Both the position numbers and the translations under genes were made by a program. A stretch of 64,000 nucleotides of DNA from Sabellastarte sp. h YS-2021 (Eukaryota; Annelida; Polychaeta; Sabellida; Sabellidae), in contig OZ024931.1 of the NCBI GenBank assembly GCA_964017235.1, positions 141,238,033 through 141,302,032 of the forward strand, read 5' to 3'. How positions within the stretch are numbered: position 1 is the stretch's first letter; every line of letters begins with the position of its first letter. Below are positions 33,251 through 43,715 of this stretch, in pieces. The notes below the pieces were generated by a model, which saw nothing but the letters and a program-made list of their open reading frames with translations, ran no database searches and had not been told where the DNA came from.

Positions 33251-34251
33251 ATAAAGGTAGAAAGGTCATCCCCCTAGCAATCAATCAACCAGTATATCTA
33301 AAAATCTTCCATCCAAGTACAGACAGATCTGCAAAACTACAACCACGTTGGAAAGGCCCTTTTTTTATAGAAAGCTTCAAAGGCAACAGTGGTTTTTATC
33401 TCTCCAAAGAGTTTTCCACAGAGACTTCGTGAAGTCATTCATCACGCGCCTGGTCCAACCTCAAACAACCCCTATTCTTCAGCCCACAAATATCAACCCC
33501 AAAGACTGGTTAGCACTAGATTTAGACCATATCGATTTTTATTCTGACAAAGAAAATATCCCTCACAGAAATGCTCAAACCCAAAATCCACCACCAGTAA
33601 AACCCCCTGGTTTTCAATTAAGAACCCGTCCAGATAGAACAACTGAAATTTCAAATGGCCAGTTAACTGAGGGACAGACAGACAAACACACACGTGACCC
33701 CAAACCGGATCGGTCTGAGAACACAGTAGATTCTCCAGAACCCACTATACCAACCACACCAAATCAAAGGTCAATTTGTTTATTTGGAGTTTTACATCGC
33801 TTTCAACACTGTACAGGTCATATCACGACGGGTAGTTGGAAGGGCAGAGGAAACCAGTACATATAGTTAGCTAGGGTTCTGTACTGTAAACTGCCGACCA
33901 ACGGCAAGCAACTACCAGCTTTCCCACTTACGGCCATGACGGGGATCGAACCCCGGCCGCAGAGGTGGGAGAAATCAAAGGTCAAATGTCAATGCAGAGA
34001 ATACTGTACATAAGGAGACAAAAACTAGTGTAGACCATAACTCAAACCGACCCACCCTTGTAGGTAAGAAATATTTTGTTAAAGACCTATATCTCCAATA
34101 TAAGACAGATCCCCAAAGTGACAGAATTAAATGGGTGAGAGTATCTGATCTTCCCAAAGATCATATCCATATAATTAATATAGAAGCTATCCCATTTATT
34201 ACACGATTAGGCCGCACCACAAAGCAACGCCCCTATGAAAAGTGCACCTGA
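33251..34251 (+). pseudogene. Pol C-terminal tail, split by a SINE
   Basis: After the core, a basic, proline-rich tail with a FQLRTRPDRTTEIS stretch runs to about 33,760. After the SINE a further open stretch (KKYFVKDLYLQYKTDPQ, then TRLGRTTKQRPYEKCT and stop) ends at 34,251. Such tails of Gypsy integrases carry RNA or chromatin-binding parts. The inserted SINE makes this copy older than that SINE. Confidence 0.6.
33761..33985 (-). mobile_element. tRNA-derived SINE, copy 3 (33,775-33,971) with 14-bp target duplication
   Basis: AAATCAAAGGTCAA stands at both 33,761-33,774 and 33,972-33,985. On the minus strand the SINE reads GCGGCCGGGGTTCGATCCCC (perfect B box), TAGTTGCTTGCCGTTGGTCG, GCAGTTTACAGTACAGAACC, and ends GATGTAAAACTCCAAATAAA. 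The A-box end is truncated. This is the least diverged B box of the family and shows tRNA ancestry best. Confidence 0.93.
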
Positions 34252-36575
34252 TTCATTTGTTTACTATGCACTTTCAGGTATCACAAACCTAAGCTTGGTA
34301 TATCAATTTTCCTTCTCAAATGCTCCATTTCAATTTTATCAGCATATAGTTATTATTTTGATATTTGATATATAATATAGTTCATTATATGAGCAAGACA
34401 AACTCCCTGCAAACACAATGTTCCTACATCTGGCTAATTATACGCCAAAATGATTTTAGTGAAATTTGCTTAAAGTAAGATCCATGGTTCAAACTTCATT
34501 CATTAGTCATAATAATAACGCTGGATGATTTTCCGTCTGTAATTCCTAGTAGTGTGCCATGACTAATAATTATCACAGTAGAACATTAATCCGTTTGAAT
34601 GCAAAAATGAACAAAACTCAGATTTTGATAAATAATTCTGTTCTTGCTGAATATATCTCTAATCCAAATTACAGTCTTTCCACAGTGAGTAAATTTAAAT
34701 TGCATTCCATATTGACGACTCATTTTCAGACAACCAATATATTTTTCTCTTATCCCTTAATTACATCAAATTGCCCAAATGTGAGGTTTCATTTTATTTT
34801 GTTGAACAACACACTTTCTAAATGTGCATCTAAAATTTAATTTAGAGGTTATTTCACTTCAGTTATTCCAATCCCAGTACTAAACCTCATACAAACTACA
34901 AGAATAAGTATACTTAATGGAATTACAGAATTCATATAGATAGAGTTTGGACTGACACTATGCTGTAGTTAACTGCCTATGGCACACTACAGGCACAAAT
35001 ATTGCAAACAGGCAATTAAACGAACAAACAAACATACTTTCCAACAAAATTACCAACAGAAATATGATTCATTATTTCTTAACTTTTCTTGATTTTTTTC
35101 TATTTTTCAAGTTTCCATACAGCTCACCAAATTATTTATCACAAAAGCAAAAAAAAAAAAAAAAAAAAAAAGCAAAGATTTCTGTCTATGGTAGAATTTA
35201 GAATTTTCTGCAAACTTTTGCCGAAAAAATGTCTCAAAAACTCAATTTTGTAACTCCCCAGTTAGCAATAAGAAAGCTTATTCTTCTTACATTTAAAGGT
35301 CCATTTAAAGGAACTTTTGGTGAAACTCATTAGTCGTGACTCACTATTTCCCCCACCAAGATAGTCATAAGATAGAGAATATAATCACCAAGTTTTACGG
35401 AGATTACTTTCCAAAATAGAATCCAATGCTGTAACAATGTCTTTAAGATATGATTAAGGCAGTCTTACGATTGGCAATTTCCCATGTATAGCCCAATAAG
35501 ACCCCATAAAAACCCCATAAAGAGTCCCTTATGACATCATTAGGGACAATCATTAGATCTTTTTCCACATTCAATTCACATAAACATGGCAGCTGCTTGA
35601 CGCCTATGAAGTCATAAACTGTCTGGAAATGGGCAGAAACAAAGACCTGCCCTGGAGTATGAATCATGCAGCTTGCCCCACATAACAAAAAAAAAACCCA
35701 GCCAGACATCAGTCCCCTTTAAATCTGCGCAATCAGGGCCACATGTAGAACCCAGCCCAAGCTTACCATATAGACTATTGCGCAAACAGGAATTAACATA
35801 CAGGGATATGTAGGGACAATTTGGACTTGAACTTTAGTGTTGAATTTTGTGAACGATAATTTATCCACTTCTTATTTCTACATCAGTGCTCCACTATATT
35901 AACTTAGGAAACTTATACTTGATAATCAACAACTATACAACAATTAACGGAACAACATCAACTTAAACCCTTGCACATATTCTGATTGACTAACAGTGTG
36001 ATTGATCACACTGTCTATTCACTTGTTGCTGCTCAATTGATCAATACAAAGCAGACTGGGCAAGGAGACTATTAACATTTTCTGAGTCATACAGTCACAT
36101 GGGAAACATTGGAGCCCGGTTTGGTATTAGCCCCCTCAGACCTAGCGCGCACATATAATAAGGCAGACCATCATGCCCTACACATAACACATCCATGGAT
36201 GAATAATAATAATAAGGTCTGGGGTGGGGCGGTGCCAACTTGATTCTCTCAGTGTCAGCTTCCCAGAACAAAAGGCTGTCTAGTCAGATTAAGCTCAGGA
36301 CTTGTGCTTTATAATTAGCCTCAGTTTCCAGTAGCCCACCAATGCAACTTGTGAACTCTTAAATGTTGAATGCAAGGACTTGGAAATAAATTCACACTTA
36401 CCAGATAACATCAAGTTGACTTTACATTGGACTTACATAATACTTAAGGGATATGATTTAAGAATAGAAATGTACTTTGAAAAACAAACAGTACTCAGTT
36501 AGCATTATAAACCAACAGGATTACATGTCCATTGGAAGGACATTATAAAACAATGCATACGACTTTGATAAAACA
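34252..36575 (+). other. 2.3-kb spacer between pol and env of the LTR element
   Basis: No coding domain was recognised. It contains an A run of about 25 bases at 35,147-35,171. A sub-stretch of about 430 bp is bounded by ATTTAAAGGTCCATTTAAAG (35,291) and CAGTCCCCTTTAAAT (35,711), possibly a decayed TTAAAGG-ended MITE. An (AAT)n run lies near 36,201. Such a spacer could hold the leader and splice signals for env, but none is demonstrable. Confidence 0.5.
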
Positions 36576-36660
36576 GTGAACTTTAACAGTTGTGTTGGAA
36601 TCACAGAACCGAAATACCACTTCTACAGAAACAGTAGTTATCAGATCGACAGACAACAAC

Positions 36661-38640
36661 ATGGGATTTTTGATGTACTTATACTTATTTACCACCCCAG
36701 TGGTTATACTTGGGTTACCATCTCCTTTTGTCAACAGAGCGAATTACGGACTTACATTCAGAGCTGTTGGTGACATGCAGTTTGTCACTGATAAGTGGTT
36801 ACACTTATTCAGGATCCGCTTACCCCAGGTTCCCACCTTCAAGGTTACAGCTTTGAGACCTTGCTCTACTTGGGCCAGAACTACAGCTACCCCACACCAG
36901 ACATTACACAAAGGATGTGTACATTTAGCTGACCACGCCCAAACACTACCGAAACAATGTCAGTCCGCGAAAGAAGGACCGGGCTACTTGAACAGAGCCA
37001 ACTGCCAGGCCCAAAATGCATATGCCCAGGTTGTCACCAAGATCTTCAATGATTTTGCAGCTGAGTATTCAAGATTCTATCACAGGCTTAACATGACTTT
37101 CAGTGATTTTTCTTCCAGTAGGCACAGACGTGCTTGGTTAGATATCTCTGGCATCTTTTCTAAAGTTTTTGGTTTTGGTCGACAAAAATATATTGATCAA
37201 ATGAACTCTGCAGTTACACATGTAGAAACTCAATTCAAAAATCATCCTTTCCAACACAAAACATGTTCAAAGACATGCATTCAGCCATGGATTTGACCAA
37301 TAAAAGGCTTGGCCATATATCTACTAGACTCCAAACATTGTCAAACTTTACCTCTGAATTTGCTACTCACATGGTTAATAACTTAGCATTTGCTTTACAG
37401 TTTTCAAGCACACGTTTCAACGATATTTTTTATCTTTACAAAGAATTTGAAAATGTTTCTGCAGAACTCAGAAAGTTAGAAACTGGTTTGGCTTCTTTAA
37501 TACAAGGTCATTTGTCACCACATTTAATAACTTTTGACTTAGCCAAGGATGTCCTTGACATGGTGGCTACCAGACTCAGAAAGAGTCGGCCTTTTGAACA
37601 TCAAGCAATAACCAGTGCACAAGAATTTTATGCCACTGAAGAATTTTACATTCAGAGAAAAGATAATACTTTGTACTTGGGAATTCACATCCCAGTTACA
37701 TTCAACAGTGGACGTTTCCATCTGTACCAAATCAATAGTCACCCACTTCCTGCAGCCATGAATTCCCCTCATATCACATACATCAAGGATGTAGAAGAGT
37801 ACTTAGCACAGTCAACAGACAGATGATTCTACTTTCACCCCAGACAACAAGATTTGTTTGCACACTGTACTCCTGGTGACAATAAAATATGTTCTTATTA
37901 GCCACCTTTGCATGATGCTAGCCAACAACTTTTGTGTGAGTATGCAATCTTCATAACCTCAGAACACATCACAGAACAGACTTGCCAGTATAGTATTCAG
38001 ACAACTGTTATAACTCCACAGATAATCCCTTTGAATGCTACTACATATCTAATTCAGAATATATCAGAGTATACCATCACTTGCAAAGATTTGTCTCAAA
38101 CTAAGAAAGGTTGTAAAACGTGTTTTTGCTCTTACAACATAGTTGTGGTTGTGTTATACAGTATGATAATACAGTGATCTTTCCCCAGTATTTAGATTGT
38201 GAATCATCTATTACTAGTACACAAGTTAAGTACCCTAGAAATTTAATTTAATGATATTACTTGCAGAGAAAGATCTATCACAGTTTAGAGCCAAAACATT
38301 TGATGATAATGATCCTGATTTGGCTTTACCTAATCTCAAAATTTTTGACACAAAAATGTCTGACAGTGTAGCAACAGACCATCAAGATGCCCTTGACTTA
38401 CACAAAGTATTACAGAATCTACAGAATAATGAGGTAACATACCGACATTTAGCTGACAAGTTGTATGACACCCATATTCAGCCACTCTATGCTAAAACTG
38501 GCATTGTGAAAGACATTCTCCCCTGGCTAAATTTTGTTTTAAATGTAATTGCATACACCATTTTGGTATATGTGGCTTGGCGCAGTTCTAGCAACAGCTT
38601 TTGTTTTAAGGGCTCACCCAACCAGAGCCTATGATTTTGA
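36661..38640 (+). pseudogene. env: env region: class-I fusion glycoprotein (F/errantivirus-like)
   Basis: MGFLMYLYLFTTPVVILGLP at 36,661 is a clear signal peptide. A Cys-bearing ectodomain follows, with NMT and NVS glycosylation sites. A furin-type site SSRHRRAWLD is followed by a glycine/phenylalanine-rich fusion-peptide-like ISGIFSKVFGFG. Downstream are LSPHLITFDLAKDVLDMV and DNTLYLGIHIPVTFNSGRF, which resemble the conserved body of baculovirus F and errantivirus Env proteins, then a Cys cluster (37,908-38,170). A heptad-rich segment and a transmembrane helix (ILPWLNFVLNVIAYTILVYV) close it near 38,580. Env would sit in the host membrane. Broken in a few places. Confidence 0.8.
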
Positions 38641-39244
38641 CTCGGACGAGATTTATGAAGCAGATACACCAGCACCAACACCCTGGTATCACCCTTTAGT
38701 GATAACCCTGACACCCCATACTGCAACCCTACTCACAGCAATAATATTCCTAATCTTTGCTTGGTGCGGCAAGGATCTCATTGTTTTAGGACTAAATAAG
38801 ATCAAATGGTTTAGAAATTTCACCATATTTTGGCCAGCTAGCCAGAGCTGGGATATAGTTTTTCAGATAGCCCACAAACACAATCTGATCACCATATACC
38901 TTGGACCTGTACCTTCCTTAATGACAGACTTTTCAACAATCACTCAAAACCCTATCACCAGAGTCAAAGTGCAAACATTACTGCCCTTCTTTATATATAA
39001 ACTGACTATTATGCAAGAAGATGGTGCCCTCTTAAGGAAAAATGGTGACATTTGGAGAGTACCCTCATGTATCCACATAGGTTCATTAGTAGCCCGTAGG
39101 ATAAGATATGCTTTGACCCACCCACCTTTGAGATACAGAGTTTTGATAGGCCAAGATGGTATTTTCAGAAGCCCACCTATATGTAGAATCTTTTCCACAT
39201 CAGTACCAGCTCCCACCATGGTATATAATGGAAACACTCAATAA
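38549..39244 (+). CDS. Membrane-type reading frame of unknown function downstream of env
   Basis: This 231-residue open frame overlaps the env end in a different frame. It opens with hydrophobic WYMWLGAVLATAFVLRAH, has an acidic, proline-rich stretch (FDSDEIYEADTPAPTP), then a strong transmembrane segment TATLLTAIIFLIFAWCG at residues about 57-75. About 150 residues without recognised motifs follow (KIKWFRNFTIFWP, DALLRKNGDIW-like, RYRVLIGQDGIFRSPPICRI). It could be a separate accessory protein or a part of env. I do not recognise the family. Confidence 0.5.
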   Translation: MHTPFWYMWLGAVLATAFVLRAHPTRAYDFDSDEIYEADTPAPTPWYHPLVITLTPHTATLLTAIIFLIFAWCGKDLIVLGLNKIKWFRNFTIFWPASQSWDIVFQIAHKHNLITIYLGPVPSLMTDFSTITQNPITRVKVQTLLPFFIYKLTIMQEDGALLRKNGDIWRVPSCIHIGSLVARRIRYALTHPPLRYRVLIGQDGIFRSPPICRIFSTSVPAPTMVYNGNTQ

Positions 39245-40860
39245 TGCAGGACATGATCAAAACCTCTTCCGCCCCACATTCCTCCACCACATACAGATCT
39301 CAGGGCAGAGTTACACTCTGCCATACAAAAGCATGAGAAAACACAGTCAGTGACCCTAGTTGCCCCGGTACATGGTCAACGTTGAGGAAACAGCTGCACA
39401 AAGTGCAGTTTCAAACACCAACACAATAGGTGTCCATCCAAACTTATATCAAACAAACAGTAGACAGTTGAATACTACTGAATGATAGTGCCACAGTTCA
39501 ATCCAGATGGCACAGCACACGACTTAGCAAGCATATAATATGTTCCAGCAAAAATAAATGGACTACATTGTGGTAGATCAATAACATAATTTTAAGCACA
39601 AATGAGACTATGTTCCAAAAGACTTTCTACTGTGTCTCTCAACACTAAAGTTGAGCTATGATAATAAGATATGTATGTTAAATTTGATGAAAGTTTCTTC
39701 TTCAAATACAATATTTTTATTATCCTGTATATTTTACAACTTGATTCTCTGTGTATTTATTATGTATCCTGTGCATTTCATTCAAGTTTGCAATATTTTG
39801 ATTCTCATATAAATCATTTTACATATCAAGACCATGACCACATTCAAGTTACTAACTTTTAAATTTCTCATTATTCAATGGTAGGAGGCATTGGAATTGG
39901 CCGGAAACCCACTGCCAACGGAAAATATTTTCTAATACCTGTTCTTTCTTTTGCTGGAACCTTACCGCTTAAGGGAGTTCATCTGGTTCCATTGACAACA
40001 TGAAGTCAAAATTCTAATCAGTATTACTACTGTTTAGATATTTTCATGACAACCTTCATTATATATTTTTTTACTTTTGGTCACTTTTGCACTATTTCCT
40101 TTCATATCAACTTGGTATGGTCCACAACATATAGAATGATGAACAAGATCTGTATATTATTGGTCATACAGATTTACTATTTATAATATTTTATGTACGC
40201 TGTCATTTTCATATATGTGCTGAGGTGTGATCAACTTATATATTTTATCACAGCACCCACAGTACTGTAATTCATCTCAAGTACATTGTTATTAAAATAA
40301 TGCTTATAATTAGTGTTAATTTTGATAGATGCTGCATACTGCCATTTCATTCAAAATTCCTATTATATAGAACCATAAAAAAAAATGTGCAATTCGTTAT
40401 TATAACCTTTAGACAATCCCCCGTGTGGAGCCCGGGATATGCCATAGCTACTTTATTGCAACTATCAGATATTATATTCAACTGCTAATTATACTAGTGT
40501 TACACTATCTCAGCTATTGTCAGGCATATGCAGAATAGGCCCACACCATTCGTGGTTGTCATAAAAAGCGACTAATACTCTGGTTTGAGCAACAAAGCGT
40601 CAGTGCAGCATTCAGCATTTACAATACTGTGTTTTCACAGTATATACTTAGACTTGACAGACAGTAAAAATATTAGTACAGCATCTAAAGTGCTGTGCGT
40701 TGACAGTATATTGATTCAATTTCTTTAATTACTGTTGTTCATTGTCGTGAGATTTGGGTAACTGTAATGCTGTTGTGCATTCGACAATTATCAGTTGCTT
40801 ATTCTTGTATACTAGTATTGTATTGCACAACTTTGTGAACAGCTACAGTTATGCAACCAA
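39245..40860 (+). other. 1.6-kb spacer between the env part and the 3' reading frames
   Basis: AT-rich and without coding motifs. The last 350 bp (40,510-40,860) are less AT-rich, with CATAAAAAGCGACTAATACT followed by CAGTGCAGCATTCAGCATTT. This might be an internal promoter or splice leader for the 3' frames; that is only a guess. Confidence 0.35.
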
Positions 40861-41190
40861 CATCTTTCAGACCTAGCTCTGGTCACTCTGCTTCTTGCAC
40901 ACGTGGTACCCCTCCCAGGGCTACCACCGTCCAAGATATGCCTGAAGATTTCCAGACCGCATATGCAAAATCATGATGCGCTACAACAACTCCCGCTTAG
41001 GTTCCAACAATCTCGTACCTTTAGGCGTCCTTACCCTCAATTAATTAACTCAGCTTTCTGGAACTACAACCCACAAGGAACTCCTCAACCCAGTATTCCC
41101 CAACCCAACAGATTTATCGACCCTTTACAGTTCCCATTACACAGTACAACAACATGGCATAACAATACAAGGTATTCTCTATTAATCTAA
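40857..41190 (+). CDS. Short reading frames before the RING ORF
   Basis: The frame 40,903-41,190 encodes a proline/glutamine-rich 95-residue peptide (LPLRFQQSRTFRRPYPQLIN, NPQGTPQPSIPQPNRFIDP). A second short frame opens at 40,851 (MQPTSFRPSSGHSASCTR). The 95-residue frame overlaps the upstream open part of the RING frame by about 28 bases. Low-complexity but plausible N-terminal material of a 3' accessory product; no homology recognised. Confidence 0.35.
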
Positions 41191-41330
41191 ACCACCTACT
41201 CCACAACAGTCACTTAGCCGTTTGGTTACACAGTTTTCGACAACTGTATAATATCCAACAAGGCTCAATATCTTTAAATATTCGCTCACCAATACTTGAC
41301 CTTCCCCACCTAGCTCAAGGACAAGCTGAA

Positions 41331-42041
41331 ATGCTGTATATGCATTTTGACCATAATGCTTTCACAATGGCCTTGACATTTTTGGCACAGGCACATTATA
41401 CCTTTCCATACACTACTATGGACTCATTACAGTTCCTCAGAGCCATGGTATACCTCCAACCTTATACGTTTCCAATAGATATTATGGTAGCCATGTTACG
41501 CAGTGTTCCTGTTAGAACTTGGGTGAAACTTTATGTTATGACCCGCAAATTTTTGCCACGAGAAACAACACTGATTACGCTACTCGAAAATCACAACTTA
41601 TGGCATGTCCGCATCCCAATGACATGGCTACGCTCTGTTTGGATGCATGCCCACACATTTCAAAATGTCGCCCGCAGTGCACACCGCCTTTACCTTCACG
41701 CCACAAATAGAATACACCAAGGTTGTTGCATTATTTGTGAATTGCACATACCAATCCGAGAATTGCGCAGTCCAACATGCTTCCGCAACTTTTATATCAC
41801 ACCATGCTGCCACTATTACGCACACTTTGAATGTTGGCTCAGTGTATCGCAGACTGATTATATGTGCCGCATATGTACCCAGCGATATAACTCCGGTCAC
41901 ATGAGCCCTCTCTGCGCTCCTCCAGTAGTGACATTCCTTTGGTATTTATGCCAGAATGCTGGCAGATTTCCGTTCTTAAGTTACTGTATTTCTTTTCCCC
42001 AAGCCTCAAGGCACAAAATTTATCATTCATACCACCAGTAA
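41331..42041 (+). CDS. RING-H2 finger protein encoded in the 3' part of the LTR element
   Basis: This is a 236-residue open frame (open without ATG back to about 41,163). Residues about 133-182 form a complete RING-H2 pattern. CIIC (41,727-41,738) is followed after a 19-residue loop by PCCHYYAHFECW, giving Cys-x-His, His-x3-His and His-x2-Cys-Trp spacing, and closes with CRIC (41,865-41,876). Trp after the sixth ligand is usual in RING-H2. RING domains recruit E2 enzymes for ubiquitin transfer. The N-terminal 130 residues (TWVKLYVMTRKFLPRETTLI, HIPMTWLRSV-like) are helical and unrecognised. The position, after env and before the 3' LTR, is that of a retroviral accessory gene. No interruption of the RING is visible. 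Confidence 0.7.
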   Translation: MLYMHFDHNAFTMALTFLAQAHYTFPYTTMDSLQFLRAMVYLQPYTFPIDIMVAMLRSVPVRTWVKLYVMTRKFLPRETTLITLLENHNLWHVRIPMTWLRSVWMHAHTFQNVARSAHRLYLHATNRIHQGCCIICELHIPIRELRSPTCFRNFYITPCCHYYAHFECWLSVSQTDYMCRICTQRYNSGHMSPLCAPPVVTFLWYLCQNAGRFPFLSYCISFPQASRHKIYHSYHQ

Positions 42042-43152
42042 TTAAATCCACCTGTATTTTTATTCACGGTTTGCATACTGTTAATGTACATGAAACATAT
42101 ATATATTGACAGTTACCTGTATTTGAGTGTTACCTGCAATGTATACCTATACTATATTGTTTTGTCATGAAATCATGAAGTATGAGATGTTTCGGTATTT
42201 TGTGACTTGTATCTTATGTACTGTTCACTAATTAATTCATATATACATGTGTATCTAGATATATATACTCAACATGGGCATATAGTGTGTGTCTTATTAC
42301 ACTTATGCCTTTGCATCTTTTACCGCAGAGTCTATCCAAAAATGTTGCCTTTATTGGCCGCAGTACTGTATAATTGCTTAAATGTATTATTTGAAGAGTC
42401 CTTATCTTAATTGATTGGTTCTCCGATGGATATGATACTATTGTTCACATTAAGGTTGCTTATTAGTTCTGCGATGTGCGTACCAATGTATTACTTGTTG
42501 TTCTGCACAAGACATTCTCACGTTGATAAATATTTCTTTTTACCCTGTTATTAGTTCTATTTCAGTATTTCTATCATCCCCAGTAACAACATTGTTTTTT
42601 GCCATGTCTTGTACCACTTATTCCCTTGCACGTTATTGCTGCCCATAAACCTCCCCGAATGTGTAATGGTCAATAACCTTTCAGAGAGCTCTATTTCGTA
42701 GAGTTAAAATACTCAAAGTAAAAACAGTCTATTCCCAAGGTGTTGTAATTTATGTATCACAAGTTAAATTAGCCCATTCTCCAAAGCGTCTGTATTAATG
42801 GCATTTTCTGTATATTTTCAATTTGATAAAACTATGAACAATAATACAATGTTTCAAACAAGTATTGATGACACATGTGTAAGATTTCTATTAATGTAAT
42901 TGGGTAATCCAGTTGTTTCAAATTATATAGTTACAACTCCACTAGGTATTTTTATCAGTATTAAACACAATAGTGTAACTTATTGCCTAAAAAGGATAAA
43001 TATAAAGTGGTACTTTAAAATGTAATACCAAGTAATCTAAGTGCTTATAGTTTGCACTGTTGTTGCATGAGCAAAAATTTCAAAATTTACTTCTTCATTT
43101 ACCTCATCTCATTACTATGGCAGCGAGGTCGTGCCATCTCTACCCCCCAGTG
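42042..43152 (+). other. 3' untranslated stretch of the LTR element
   Basis: AT-rich, no coding motif. Immediately before the 3' LTR is ATCTCTACCCCCCAGTG, pyrimidine-rich rather than the purine-rich plus-strand primer usually seen in this position. Confidence 0.5.
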
Positions 43153-43715
43153 TGTAATGGTCAAGAATTGAAGTAAAACAGCTAAATGGAAACAAACCTC
43201 AAAATTCCTTAATAATAGGCAAGCAATCCCAGAGAACTAGTTTTTGCTGGCTACAGCACAGACACAAATCAATACTCATGGGAGTCCACTCCTAATTAAA
43301 GCCTTAGCCAATCCCTGCTCTTTTAGGTGACGCAGCCCTTGTAAAGTAACTAATATAATAACGCCGGCTTGCTGCTAGAGAGAGAGATAGAGATGTACAG
43401 TCTAGTGTTTCAACAACTAACATTCTGGAGACTAAGTTGAGTTCACACTTCCCCAGAATGACTGAGTTTCAGTTATCAAAATATAGTATGAATTGTACTT
43501 GTGAATTGTTACAAGATGAGTGAATAAACTATGAAGGAGTAAACTTGTGTTTCGCTTCTGCCATTGTGGTGACCTGGACCTCTCATAAAAAGCAGCCGAG
43601 CGAGTCAAGGCAGAAGTGGACATAGTGGAGATCTGGGAATCCACAGCTGCCGTCAGGCACTGCTGCAGTCCACCAAAATCACACCCTCTACCCCCAAAAA
43701 ACCTCAATTTGGACA
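43153..43715 (+). repeat. 3' LTR of the env-bearing element
   Basis: TGTAATGG...GGACA, matching the 5' LTR with about 16-18 differences over 562 bp by eye. GTAGG (43,716-43,720) follows, completing the target duplication. Confidence 0.93.

Noticed and set aside
33775-33971. Perfect Pol III B box considered as a tRNA gene
   Set aside because: No cloverleaf around it; the 14-bp target duplication and shared body prove a SINE.
35443-35709. Minus-strand 88-residue frame in the LTR element spacer
   Set aside because: No motif, and it lies in a stretch that looks like a decayed TTAAAGG-ended MITE.
43130-43152. Polypurine tract expected before the 3' LTR of the env-bearing element
   Set aside because: The sequence there is pyrimidine-rich (CTACCCCCCAG); LTR borders rest on the matching ends and GTAGG duplication instead.
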